Below are positions 12,001 to 22,800 of a stretch of 64,000 nt of DNA, in pieces. Source of the stretch: Heterotrichella gracilis. Lineage: Eukaryota > Sar > Xanthophyceae > Tribonematales > Xanthonemataceae. The DNA is taken from assembly GCA_032358255.1 (NCBI GenBank), contig JAULBX010009106.1, positions 1 to 64,000 on the forward strand. The letters run 5' to 3'. Every line of letters starts with the position of its first letter. The first letter of the stretch is position 1. The notes beneath the pieces were generated by a model. It ran no database searches. It was not told the DNA's origin and worked only from the letters and a program-made list of their open reading frames with translations. Position numbers and translations under genes: made by a program.

Positions 12001-14252
12001 GTGGTGCCTACCTGTGTGGTGTTGGTGATGACTGTGGGCAGTGCGGGTGACAGCTGGACGCTGAGCAGGCGGATGGTGAGGTGGGAGAGGGAAGGGTCAC
12101 CTGGAGCGGCGTTTTAAATGGTGAAATTAATCCCAGGAGATATACAATAAACAAGTAAGGACATCAGGACAAATGAAGTAGCTACAAAAGGGACTCAGGG
12201 TTCAAGGCTGCTCCCTGGGAAGAGGGATTCAAGTGCACGTCACTTGCACAGTGCTGATTGACAATGGTGATGGCAATCCCACAACGCGCATCTAAACTTG
12301 TCCACCAGCGCTATGTACATAGTTGCGCCATCCTATCGAGTGCATCCCATGCTCCCCAAACCCGTACTTGTGTTTCTGGATCCCTCCAGCATGTCCAGAT
12401 CCAGGTTCTCCAAGGGGGTGGTGTCAGGGTGGTAGGGGGAACCAGGGGGGTACTGGAGGCCAATCAGCTCAACGGGGACGTCGACAGTGGTATAGCCTGG
12501 GAAAGAGGGCGTATTTCCCCAGGTGGACCACAGCTCGGAAATGAGGGTCAAATTCCCGGAATCTGAGGAGGGTGTTGAAGGGCCTGCCAGGATCTGGAAG
12601 GAGAGGGTGGCGTTTTGTCCCGCAGTGCCATCTTGCAGCCAGGTGTTGACGATACGAGTGAAGTCATCCTGCGCCAGGGAAACAGGGGATTGATCAGCAA
12701 TGGGGCATTGGCCAAGGTTTTGTGCCATCCCAGTGGGCACTTCTGGCAATTTGACTGTATTTGATGTATTCACAGGCTCATGTACGTCACATTGTTACAT
12801 CACCATCCATGTGTGGCTGCAGCATGGCTACATAGCTTCACTTCATGACCATGTGCCCATCTGCAAATGCGATCCAGCGAGCGAGCAAGTCTTGGGTTGG
12901 CAAACGCTTCTTGCCACATAATGTAGGGTGTAGGGAGTAGGGTGAGCCTCCAGGATCAAGTGAATGCAAGGTTGGCAAACGACAATCTGCAATATGGCTT
13001 AGGGTTTTAGGGTTTTGACACGCAGTGTAAGGTTCCCTCTTCCACTCACTCACCCTCAGCTTGCACCCCTTTTGGAATTCTGCATTCTCCCCCTGGATGA
13101 ACACCCTGAACACAAGCACGATGGCGTTGGGGGAGGGCTGCGCCTGCGGGGGGCTGCAGTTGCCCGGGGAGCTGCCAGGTGGCGCCTGCGCCTGTAGGAG
13201 GGTGCGGTGCACATGCGGGGTGTCCAGGCGGCCTTGCGGGTGGGTCCAGGGCAGGCCTTGTAGCTGGTGCTCGAGGGAGGAGGTGGCGAGGTATGGGTCT
13301 GCATGACAGCCAGAATGGGAGGGTCAGGTTGGTACCAAGCGCAGCAACTGGAGGAAGGCTTCAATTGTGCATTGCAATGCACACTGTTGAGCAAGATGGG
13401 AGAGGAGGGTTCAACCTCAGTGAGCGTATGAATGCGTGCTAGCGTACCAGCAGCCGGTTCTGATGAGCATCACCATGACATGACATGGCACTGTCACCAA
13501 GATAAAGCTACTGCTGGTGGCATAAGGAAGCAGCGCGCATGGGGTCTAGAGCATGGTTGGCCAACTTTGCCTTGTAGTAAAATACTTGTGGGGCTGTGGG
13601 TATCCTCCACATATGCATTCAAGTTGATCCTTTGAAACCCCCAGGACATTATATACATACACATAAATATGCAAGCTGCCACCTGCTCCTTTGCAAGCTG
13701 TGTGCGTGACTCAACCATGTGTACACTAGGAGGGCCTGCAACGGTGGCCAAGAGATATACATTGCTAAAGGAACACCAGTTTACAATAGCTGACGCCACA
13801 CCCTGACCCAAACACCACATAATAATAAACGCTAAAAAGGTGCCAAGCCAACATCGCCCACTAGTAACTAGAAGTGGTGTCAGGAGTCCTTGTACTGGTA
13901 CTGTGTCCGCTCCCCAGCTGACAACTTAAATCCAACAGCTGCGCAATTGTTGGACTGCATGCACTGCTGGAACCAACAACCACCAAGCCCACTCGAGGCC
14001 AGGTTCTCTGCCAGCTTGCATAAGACAAGCTTTGTAGGATGAGGTAGCATTGGACGTGCCGACCCACACACATATCTGTGAGATATATCCCATCAACTCG
14101 TTACCTGCTGCAGGGTGCGACAAGCGCTCCCCAGCGGCCACTGAGCGGCACCAAACCAAGGCTGTGAGGGCCACGAACGACACCACTGTTGCTCTGTGTC
14201 GTGGCCAATGCTTCGTGGCAGCCATGTGGCCGAAAGTAGGGCTGTTGCCCAA
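1..14252 (-). CDS. Large type I single-pass membrane (receptor-like) protein, 3' end beyond the left edge
   Basis: Seventeen exons on the minus strand join with exact phase: 14225-14105, 13298-13054, 12668-12368, 12100-12012, 11706-11600, 11336-11218, 10731-10591, 10074-9926, 4912-4827, 4155-3914, 3268-3144, 2588-2451, 2176-1997, 1633-1541, 1292-959, 774-522 and 148-97. Together they give 925 codons. The chosen ATG (14225; an in-frame ATG at 14252 is the alternative) opens a signal peptide with hydrophobic core VVSFVALTALVW. The long ectodomain has more than a dozen N-glycosylation sequons, few cysteines and beta-sandwich-like short exons. I recognise no catalytic motif. A Thr/Ser/Pro-rich stalk (about residues 860-880) precedes a membrane helix (about 881-904, GAIVGGVVGGVVALALIAVL), then a basic stop-transfer KQRR and an acidic cytoplasmic segment running off the window. 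The family is unknown; topology is well supported. Use of exon 1 rests on the signal peptide and phase alone. Confidence 0.8.
1634..1900 (-). repeat. Exon-edge copies of receptor exon 14 with TTTAGGG tracts
   Basis: The 5' edge of the exon at 1633-1541 with its acceptor is copied at about 1690-1730, 1760-1800 and 1850-1895. Each copy is recognisable by the plus-strand pattern GGTTgCCaggGCaTCaAGCA followed by a CACCTG-like acceptor and separated by runs of TTTAGGG. In the sense orientation these runs read CCCTAAA just upstream of each acceptor or acceptor copy. Confidence 0.75.
2190..2862 (-). repeat. Exon-edge copies of receptor exons 12 and 13
   Basis: Two short copies of the acceptor edge of exon 13 (parent ending at 2176) lie at 2255-2292 and 2364-2404, both with the pattern GGCCAGCCCTGG. 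Two copies of the acceptor edge of exon 12 (parent 2530-2600) lie at 2676-2722 and 2786-2855, sharing GGCAGCGCAACCTGG-like sequence. All copies are on the intron side upstream of their parents. Confidence 0.7.
3498..3830 (-). repeat. Two tandem copies of receptor exon 10 3' edge plus donor
   Basis: The parent, about 3898-3990, contains the 3' end of the exon at 4155-3914 and its donor. It is copied at about 3690-3830 and 3498-3615 in the downstream intron. All three share the plus-strand run GAGCTCATTGC or a one-base variant, the segment CTGACcGGCCAATCC, and the donor complement. The copies are diverged but clearly homologous. Confidence 0.8.
4318..4390 (-). repeat. Copy of receptor exon 10 5' edge
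   Basis: The segment closely matches the start of the exon at 4155-3914: both contain TTGACGTTGATGAAG, TTTCTG or ATTCCTG at the acceptor, and GCGGCCACGTTG on the plus strand. It lies in the upstream intron with its own acceptor-like AG, so it could be an alternative or decoy first part of that exon. Confidence 0.7.
6137..6217. repeat. Perfect inverted repeat (30-bp arms), MITE-like hairpin
   Basis: Arms 6137-6166 and 6188-6217 are exact reverse complements around a 21-nt AT-rich spacer. Each arm carries GGCCCTGCCAGTGGCCACAT. There is no coding capacity. It could be a very short foldback element or a miniature inverted-repeat transposon. No clear target-site duplication was identified. Confidence 0.9.
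6400..9470. repeat. Cluster of a dispersed repeat family, both orientations
   Basis: A recurrent module is present in sense near 6430-6700, 7510-7690, 8745-8830 and 9140-9300, and in antisense near 6990-7340, 8030-8170, 8860-9010 and 9310-9440. Diagnostic sub-sequences are GGTGTGACAGCAACCCAG, CACCCAATGCAGG, GAGGCTTCCAG, TTGCTATTGGCTGCTGC (with an inverted CCAAT) and GTTCCTTGTTGCTTGG. Several copies continue after a CTGCAG into a short open stretch resembling GIVAQN-x-F with a Lys/Glu-rich run. The segments around 8210-8430 and 9146-9420 are imperfect long inverted repeats, so part of the cluster is foldback-like. The same modules occur at 60.55-60.9 and 63.1-63.4 kb. Confidence 0.75.
8612..9845 (-). 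repeat. Echoes of receptor exon 8 donor edge
   Basis: The last bases of exon 8 and its donor (plus strand CCACCTGCATGAGCAGCAGCACCT, parent at about 9920-9965, given here only as a position and pattern) recur degenerately at 8612-8650, 9653-9690 and 9794-9845. The dispersed-repeat cluster appears to have inserted between the first copy and the others. Confidence 0.65.
10100..10230 (-). repeat. Copy of receptor exon 8 5' edge
   Basis: The stretch repeats the acceptor side of the exon at 10074-9926: CACCCAGTTGT, then a ...GGGGTAaCC/GCC...GCACAGGGGAGGG-like acceptor complement. It lies within the upstream intron at about 10128-10215. Confidence 0.6.
13880..14007 (-). other. Possible alternative second exon with a Cys-rich segment
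   Basis: After an AG acceptor at 14008 this stretch reads in the phase left by the signal-peptide exon (14225-14105). It gives a cysteine-containing segment with motif CWFQQCMQSNNC, then a stop at 13882-13880. Joined to exon 1 it would give an 82-residue secreted peptide instead of the long receptor. It could be an alternative 3' terminal exon or a chance open stretch. No donor is obvious before the stop. Confidence 0.3.
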
Positions 14253-14899
14253 CTAGAATCCGAACCTTCCTTGGATGAAAACCACTGACTCAGGGTGAAC
14301 ACAAAATGGAAACAGCCATGCTTCTGGACAAGCGGAGAGTGGAAGTGAGGCACAGTTGTGTTGCAAGCACACAGTGAGAAGGAAGGAGGGCTAGGCGAGT
14401 CGACCACTCGAGGCGGGGTTGAAGGGTACAGTAACTTTAGTCAGTTGACACAGCAAGCGTTAACCATGCGGCACCAGCTTTCCAAGAACTGACCAAGGTG
14501 CAACAACCCCAACGGGAATTGCAAGTGGTTGCTCTTTTAAGCCCGCGTCAACTTAAGTCGCCAGCTGTTATAAACCGCTGTCGAGGGTTGAATTTCCCTC
14601 CATGCGGGTACTGTCTTGGATGGCAGTGCATGTGCATCGTACCGCGAGCCGCGCCATGGCGCCATGTGGATTGTCAATGAAACGCACGTGCCAGCTGTCC
14701 ATGTGCTTAAACCCTTGCCAGGGGTCGAGAATAATAGACAAAAGCTGAATGTACATCCCCAGATATAGAGTGTTGCTCTGCCCCCAAACATGCCTGCTAC
14801 TAGCATCTAATAGACGCATTCTGGCAATTTGCTTTGGAAAGCCCACAACCTGTCTGGGCCAGCTTCTAATTTGCTGATGTGATCACAGCCTTTGGCCTC

Positions 14900-15690
14900 T
14901 GTGTTATTTTTCTTTTCTTTTCTTTGTGCGCCTGCTCCAAGACTTGCGACAGACGGTATCACGCCATCATGATGCAATGCAAGCAGTGGGGTGCCATAGT
15001 ATTACAGTGCTGCTCACGTAAATTAAGCAACCATGCTCATAGATGTGTGGTAACACTGTTGACTACCATGCAATATTTCTTGTTGATTACGAGAAGCCGC
15101 AACCGCAGCCACTGCCAGTGACTTGGGCAGCAACTGTTACCAACTCATTGGCCCTGGAGCCTCCCTCAGGGAGCCACTGGCATACGATGATGATATGCCA
15201 GCATGCCTAGGAACCCCCTTACGTCATTGTGAAGGCGTCATGGGCTTTCCATGAGTAGTCCATTGTGGTGTCATGCAATGCAACAAGGTGTGAAATCATG
15301 ACAATAATTTATGCGCACCCCAAAAGTCCACGAGTAGTAAATTTGGAACTTTTGGGGTGCGCATACACAATTGATAGGATTGCACACCCTGTTGCATTGC
15401 GTGAGGCTGCATTGGTTGGTCCATGGATCACGCGATGCACTTACCCTGTGGAACCCCTGGGGTTCAAACGCAAAGCTAAATAAAACCTGAGCTATTCAAA
15501 CCCTTAAGCTGATCACGAGTCGTCCACTCCATTCTGGGTGAGCTGAGACGAAAACCCTAAGACAAAACCTAGGGTTTGAAGTAAAGAACATGCCCGAGCC
15601 TGTTCAAATTCCTTTATCACCGCAGGGAAAAGAATCTGCAGGTCCACTAAGCTTGTATTGCCTACATGGAAGACCACCGTGGGCCTACAT
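14900..15690. repeat. Dispersed repeat, copy A
   Basis: This stretch is homologous in order and direction to 18840-19560. Shared blocks are GGAACCCCTGGGGTTCA versus GGACCCCTGGGGTCAT, GATCACGAGTCGTCCACT versus GGTCACGAGTTGTCCACT, an AAAACCCTA...CCTAGGG block, and GGGAAAaGAAtCTGCAGG versus GGGAAAcGAAcCTGCAGG. It has no coding potential that I trust. Together with copy B it brackets the topoisomerase-like exons. Confidence 0.7.
15311..15364. repeat. Perfect inverted repeat (17-bp arms)
   Basis: Arms 15311-15327 and 15348-15364 (ATGCGCACCCCAAAAGT and its reverse complement) flank a 20-nt spacer. The hairpin lies inside repeat copy A. Confidence 0.9.
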
Positions 15691-15828
15691 TTATGACAAC
15701 AACCCAGGTTTCAAAATGACAGACGTACAAGTACAGTAACGAGGGGTGGACAATGATGGGGTTTCCTAAAACTATTGAGAAACCTCCCCTAGCTAGCATC
15801 CAGCCTCTTCACACGCGTCCCTCCCCGC

Positions 15829-17952
15829 TCACTCATCGTCGCTGAAATCGGACGCATCATCGTCACTCCCCTCATCACTGCTGCTATCCAGCTCCTGCTC
15901 AACGTAGCGGGTGGCAGCGGCGCGGCGGGCAGGGCGGCCCCGGGGATGCAGTGCAGGGGCTGCGGCTGTCGGAAAATCGCCTGGTGCCTCTTCTGACTCT
16001 GAGTCGTTGATGCCCTTGGCTGGGGCCTTGGTGGCCTTGGGCATGCCTGAGCCTTTGTGGAATGGCGAGGGGCGCATGCGGCTGACCTTCTGTGGGAGCC
16101 AGGGGAGGGTTGCAAGGTAGGGCACATAGGGACGACTAATTAAAATAGATATTGAAACAATTGATTACAAAAACAGGATTGTTTGATTATCCGCCTAGTG
16201 GGTGATTTATTGAACCTCAAAAGGGGAGGGCATGGGAGCAGCAGTGGCATTATATATTATTAGGACCATTTTATCCGACTGCACCCTTGGGGTTCTGCCC
16301 CGCCGGGATGCATGCACACACGAGCCAACACACACACACGTGACTGGCTGCGATGAATGCACTGCGCCACCCGTCAACAACCAAGGCAACCTCTATTTCC
16401 TGTGCTAGTTCAATTCCGCGCCTTGGGCACCACCGATGGCGAAGCCACATTCTCCTGCTGGTCGTCCCCAAAGCGATCCCCAAAGTTGTACGCGTCCCCA
16501 CCAGTGCTGCCGCCCACTGCCCGCCGTGCCAGCAGGGATGCGGCTGATCCCAGGGCTGATCCCCTGGCGGGTGGCTTGCGCTTGGCGCCGGCCCGGCTGG
16601 TGGTGGCTGCGGTCTTGGCGGCGGGGGCCTTGCGAGCTGCAGGGGGGGGGGGGGGAGTGGGGATTATGGCTTCCATTGTGGACGTGATTGTAGTTCTTTC
16701 TTTTACAGAGTTCATCCCATGCCATGCACTGCAATGATTGCATCGCCACGTTGCGCATATGCCAATACATATGTTACCTCTTCATGGTCTCAATTAACCC
16801 CAATTAACCCCCCAAGAGAATTGCAGTTCAATGTAGATAAAAGGAGAAACTTCATAGAGAATGATTGTTTATTTGGTTGATTTCAAACCGTTTTGGTTCC
16901 CTACCTGGCGCCTTCTTGGCGGACTTGACCGGCGTGAGGTCGCTGCCCTCAAACTCGCTGCCGCTGTCGTCACCAACCTCCTCTCCCTCCTCCTCCTCGC
17001 TGCTGAGCACCACCACCTGCACAGCCTTGGCGCGCGCAGCAGCGGGGCGGGCCCTGGGCTTGGGCTTGGCGGCCTTGGGGGAGGGCATGTCAACGTCACT
17101 GCAAAAGGGAATTTAGGGTTTAGGGTGTATGTAAGAAGACGGGTGCGGTGGAGGTGCTTCGGCTTGACCGCCTGTGAGGACGTCCTGCTTTCATGGAGAA
17201 GGAGATTTGCGACTACGTTGTTTCATGCATATTTCATATCCATTGCCAGGATTGCAATACAAAATACCAAGACCCTACAATCACATGCGTTAGAGATCTC
17301 ACAGCACAGCCTCCCCACCCCAACCATGCCCACACATAGTATCGGCAGATATTACCTGTCCTCCAGTGCCACCTGCTGCTTGGCCCTTAACTTGGCGGCG
17401 GGCTTGCGCTTGACCACCGCACGGGCCGCCACCTCATCGTCACTGAACAGCAGAAAGTGGGTGTCAGGGCCATGCCAAATTGCAACTTGTTGGAAAATTA
17501 TTATGTGATACTCATTCCAATTGCCACCTCATCGTCACTGAACAGCAAATTCAGGATGTCAGGGCAATGCCAAACTGCAAATTCAACTTGACATTGTTGA
17601 CATTCATTACCACTGCCACCGAAGGAATGGCGGTGGAACTTATTATGTGATACTCGTCCTAATTACCACCGCAAGGCATGTTGGAGTAGCTGCTACTCTG
17701 GCTGTATCAAATAAAAGAAAAGTAAAAATAATTAATATATTTTTGAAGAAATTTTTGTCATTGTGTATACTGCTGGAATGCCATTGTGATACTGCTGGAA
17801 TGCATGTAAGGAAGGAAGGAATCAACCAGCATAAACTACATAACGCTGTACAGCTTTGCATCTACCTGTCCTCCAGCAGCGGCTGTGGCTTTGCCCTTGG
17901 CTTAGGGGCGGGCCTGGGCTTCACCACCACAGGAGAGGCCACCTCATCGTCA
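15829..17952 (-). CDS. DNA topoisomerase II-like C-terminal tail (5' part missing)
   Basis: Five minus-strand exons join in phase: 17952-17866, 17442-17356, 17098-16905, 16636-16434 and 16089-15829, ending in a stop at 15829-15831. The product is about 277 residues, highly basic with Ser/Asp/Glu blocks (SSEEEEGEE, DSSSDEGSDDD). It ends in a region with MRPSPFHKGSG, which resembles the MR-x-SPFNKKSG motif near the C-terminus of plant DNA topoisomerase II. That match is from memory of the family. The first two exons are paralogous, both 87 nt, phase 2-2, beginning SDDEVA and ending LED. No ATPase, TOPRIM or tyrosine-cleavage exons occur upstream before MetRS on the other strand, so the gene is a tail-only fragment, a gene with distant upstream exons, or an independent nuclear protein. 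The donor at 16433 was chosen because phase then fits; reading on would hit a stop. Confidence 0.55.
17515..17600 (-). repeat. Copy of topoisomerase-tail exon edge
   Basis: The plus-strand run TTGCCACCTCATCGTCACTGAACAGCA with following sequence copies the acceptor edge of the exon at 17442-17356 and its upstream intron (17430-17485). It is another exon echo in a gene unrelated to the others. Confidence 0.7.
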
Positions 17953-18299
17953 CTGGGAGAAAAGTGGGGGAGAGGTGAGGATCCCCAGTTGGTGCACCTT
18001 TATTCACGCCTTACACATACAGCCATATACTCTCCTTGCAGCATGCAGATTATACACTCCTTGCACGCACGCAGTCAACCCGAAAACAGTGGGGACGGTC
18101 CAAGATCGGCAGCTGGTGCCCAAACATCCACACTACTTGCATGCATGCAGTCAACCTGGCTCATGCGCCTGTGTCTCCTAACAGGGATATCCCTTGGAAT
18201 GCCCCATCACCTACCCACATGGTCTACATGGTCCATGGAATCCAAACCTATTTTAGGGTCACAGCCCTGCAAAAACGTAGCTTCCTCCCCTCCCCGCAT

Positions 18300-18800
18300 C
18301 CCCTGTTACCTGTGGGTCTGCGAAGGTATTTGCAAGACAGTCAGATATGAACGGAAAACGCTATCGAGGCACAGTACGCACCAAACACAGCACGAATTCG
18401 GTACAGTTAGGTGGTTGAGCAGTCCGATAAACTCCAATAAAGTCCAAGCAAACCTCGCACTGACAGCTTGATACACCATCCTGCTTGAATATAAGACATT
18501 TAGCGTACTTCTGACGGCGAAATAGTAGATGACGCTCATTTCGTAGGTCAGTTGCACCGTGCACACGTTGAGCGAGTGTTGAACGTGACTTTATGCATGC
18601 ATGCATCTGCATACCAGTCCCTCAGTGTAGTCTTCAACAAGCAGCAACCGCCGTCAACCACATTCTACCTTCGTGAGATACCCGAATAAAACAACGTGCC
18701 TTGGCGTTCAGATAGTCAACACCTGTCGGTCAACTGGGCTGCTGTTTTATACCTTCGTAATATAGGGGGTAAAATCATGCACTTCAACGAGGATGCAACA
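18300..18800. other. Gene-free spacer without recognisable features
   Basis: The stretch is relatively AT-rich and lacks the TTTAGGG tracts seen elsewhere. A minus-strand open frame of 83 codons (18612-18361) exists, but nothing supports it as a gene. A (GCAT)n run sits at about 18594-18606. Confidence 0.5.
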
Positions 18801-18839
18801 CAAAGCACGCAGCGCTGCAGCCATAAGGCACTGCCCCCA

Positions 18840-19560
18840 TGATGCCTGCCAGAATCACCTTGGCAACGCCTGTCCACAACCAGTGTGGCTACAACCAGCC
18901 CCTGATTGCTAATGGGCTGCGCCTGCTCCCATGCCACCATGGTCATATGTGCAAGCAGCCCGTGCAATGTCACTGCAGTGCTACTCATGACATCAATGCA
19001 CCATGACAGTAAATGTGCGTGGTCATTTATTAAGCAATTTATCTTAAAAAAACAGGCAGCTGCAGCGACTGCCATGCCAGTGCAATTTGCATCAACATGA
19101 GCAGCAACTGCCACCAATGTGTTGGCCTATTTGACTGGAAAGAAAGAAAAATGTGCTCCCCGTACAAGGTGGCACACCTCAACCAGCAATTTTCTACTAG
19201 CAACTTTTGAAGGCACAGACAGGCCGGGCAATAGGCAGTGGACCATGGTGTGGGTAACAAGGGGCATGGGCACGTATGCAGCGCTGGCGGGCATGCCTGA
19301 GAACCCACTGTAACCCTGAGGGACCCCTGGGGTCATGACTTGCAAGTAAATGATGGTCACGAGTTGTCCACTGCACCAAGGCCCTTAGTAAGGGTCACGC
19401 TTGAAGCTGGGAGGAAAACCCTCTAAAAACCCTAGGGGGTAAAGCACGTGTGCATTGCATCATAGGAGGGAAACGAACCTGCAGGGTTCCGGGAGAGCAC
19501 TAGCCTTCCATTGCCTGCGTGAAACATCGCATATCAGGTGCTGTGCCGACTTGCATCGAC
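18840..19560. repeat. Dispersed repeat, copy B
   Basis: This is the counterpart of 14900-15690 in the same orientation, with the shared blocks listed there. It ends about 250 bp before the MetRS start codon, so it probably overlaps or abuts the MetRS promoter. Confidence 0.7.
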
Positions 19561-19807
19561 AGCTTCCAGTTTGCACTGGTGCGTTGATCAGGTTGCAAAG
19601 CCAGGTATTGCCGGCAAACTGGTTCACCAGCAGAAAACTGTGCATGCCGTACCGCTCCCCGAAAGCCGTACCCACCACGCCTCAAGCCAATTTGCGTCCA
19701 TCTTGCTCCTTTCAGGCCGTGAAACTAGCTGAGCTTTAGCCTCAAGCTTCCCTCTATTTCCCCTCTGTGGAATTGCCCCTTGGGAGGGGCGTGACGGCGG
19801 TGCCCCA

Positions 19808-22800
19808 ATGGCGCCAACTCTGTACACCAGGAGGGGTGATGTCCAGGGCTTGAAAGCCTTCATCGCGGCTGCAATCGGCCAGAAGGAGGTGGCAGTTGCT
19901 GCATCCGATGCTGGAGCCACCTACGGTCCTCTTGGGAGCAGCAGAGTGTCCCTCCGGTTGGAGGATGGGGCCACTTTGAGCGAGCCTAATGTCATCGCTT
20001 CTCTATTAGGTGGGTGCTGGCTGGTGAACCAGAAATACGTGTCTTTGATGGTGGTGGGAAACTATTACAGTTGTAGCAACAGGTACTCGTATATACAGCT
20101 GGGGAAGCCACACTGTGCACCTTGTAAGCAGTCTGGGGATGTCTTGCGTGTGGCCTATTTCCTGCCTCCAGTTTCTCGCTCCTTGTACAGCAGACTCCTA
20201 CCACCACCTTGCAACACTCCCGCCTCAACCTGCATCCTCAATACTGTTCACATCAGCTCGTCCATCCCCTCCCAAACCCCACAGGAGGGTCTGCAGCAGC
20301 CCCAGTACCCTCCGGGGCAGCGGTGGCCTCCTGGCTGGAGTGGGAGGAATCCAACCTGCGGCCTGCGGTGTACAGCGGGGCTGACCTTCAGCAGGGAACC
20401 CTGGGCAAGCTTGCAGCGGCCCTGCAAGGGGGCGAAGGGTTTCTGGCAGGGGAGGGGCTGACCCTGGCTGACGTGGTGGTGTACTGCACCCTGCTGCCAG
20501 TGGCTGACGCCCTCAAGGTGGGTGAAGTACTGTGGAGTTGGGCACAATTGCATGGGGATGGAAGGGTCTCTGAAGCAATCGGGGGGTTTTCGACATATGC
20601 ATGCATATGCGCTGCATGTGCCATTGCCAATTTTATGGGTACGGAATGTGGACAACAAGCTCTTTCTTTAAAAAGTATTAAGCAGGAAGTCATGAACAGG
20701 TATGGCATGCAAGGGGGTTGTCGCCATACCATTCTATGCCAAGTCGCCAACTCCGCCATTGCATTGCCAGTTTTGGAATGCTGACCGTATACGCATGGCA
20801 TGGCATCTGTCAAGGTGGTGCCTATGGTCCCAAAACTTTACGGCAGGCTCTCCATCTTTATCCGATCATCCTATTACATATGTGCATTTGCATGCCGCCT
20901 GCGCTACCTGCATACCTGTTACATTGCATGTGCATGGGCGTGCATATATTTAGAGTTTTCGCATACCCCTGCAGGGCGACCAAACCCTCTCAGCCTACCT
21001 CACCAGGATTGCAACATCCCCAGCAGTCCAACTGGGGACCGCAACAGCATTCGGGGATGCGGATGACGCCACCCGCGCCAGCGAAATCGCCGCCCTTTTC
21101 CAGTCAGACACGCAGACCTTTTTGGCATCCCGGGCGAAACTGCCCATCCCCGGCCAGCGCAACATCCTCATCACCAGCGCCCTCCCCTACGTGAACAACG
21201 TCCCCCACCTTGGCAACATCATCGGCTGCGTGCTGAGCGCCGATGTGTATGCGCGCTTCTGCCGGTTGAGGGGGTATAATGCCATCTACATGTGCGGGAC
21301 GGATGAGTATGGCACCGCCACGGAAACCAAGGTGGGTGGGTGAATGGAGGCGCATTTAACCTTATGCATGTTTATTATTTGTTTTTCCAAGCCAGCCAGG
21401 GAGGGGCTGCTGAGGGTATGATGCCAGGGAGCGTGGTTGAGGGGGTATATTGCCCTCTAGATGTGCGGACAGCAGAGTATAGTACCGCAACGATAACCTA
21501 GCTGGACTTGACATGGGAAGGGGTAAAATGCCACCTGCATGTGGGTACCGATGAGTATGGCACCGCCACGGAAACAAAGGTGGGTGGGTGAATGGGGGGG
21601 CACTCAGTCTATGCTCCTTATTGCCGTGTATTTTCAGCAAGCCCAAGGGAGCTGCGAGGGGTACCGTACTTGGTGCAGGGCTGTGGGGGGGATATCGCCA
21701 CATATGTTGACTTAACATCCCATTGAAAACCACCCTCTGTTCCCCCCGACGACGTCCTTCCCCTTGCACAGGCGTTGACAGCCCATGCCACCCCCTGCAC
21801 ATTTGTATGATTTGCCTCCCCTTGCACAGGCGCTGGAGGAGGGGCTGACCTGCCAACAGATCTGCGACAAGTACCACGCCATCCACAGCGCCATCTACTC
21901 CTGGTTCGAAATCAGCTTCGACAAGTTTGGGCGCACCCCTACACGCCACCAAACCGAAATCTGCCAGTCCATCTTCAACACGCTGCAATCCCAGGGACAG
22001 CTGGTGGAGCAGGAAATGGAGCAGTTGTACTCGGAGGCGCTGGGGAAGTTCCTGGCTGACCGCTTTGTGGTGGGGACCTGCCCCAAATGTGGTTATGAGG
22101 TACGGAGAGTAGCAATATGAGAAAAATGTAGTGCACAAGGGGGGGAAATTGTCGTGCGTTTGGTGTAGGAGGGGGGATTACAAGTGGGAAGGACCTGCCC
22201 GTTGCATTTGATGTCGAATGGAGGGTAGGGGATCAAAGTGAATTAAATACTGACGGCATTGTGAATGGAACATGTATCATCAAGGGGGTTGCTGTGTGAT
22301 GATCTGCATAAAAAACACCATCTTTCGGATCTGATCGCCGACAGGCATGTTGATCGCCTATGCTTTCTGACAGCACTCCCAAGAAACAAACAGTCCACCA
22401 CAGCAGATAGTATTCCATTTTCAGATTGCAAAGAACTGCTTTAAAGGTTCAACATGTTGTCAGTCATTATGTTACTGTTGGAATGACAATGGCAAACCCC
22501 CTTCTTGCCCTCCGTGCGGCGACCAGTGCGCCCAGTGCGCCCAGTGCGGCAGCCTGCTCAACCCTATACACAAAACCCTAGAAACCCTAGTAACACCTCC
22601 CTCCCCCCAGGACGCGCGCGGCGACCAGTGCGACCAGTGCGGCAGCCTGCTCAACCCCACCGAGCTCATCGCCCCGCGCTGCAAGATCACCAACACGACC
22701 CCCGTGATGCGCTCCACCAAGCACCTGTTCCTGGACCTGCCCAGCCTGTCGCCGCAGCTGCAGGCGTACATTGACGGGGCGAGCAAGCTGGGCGGCTGGA

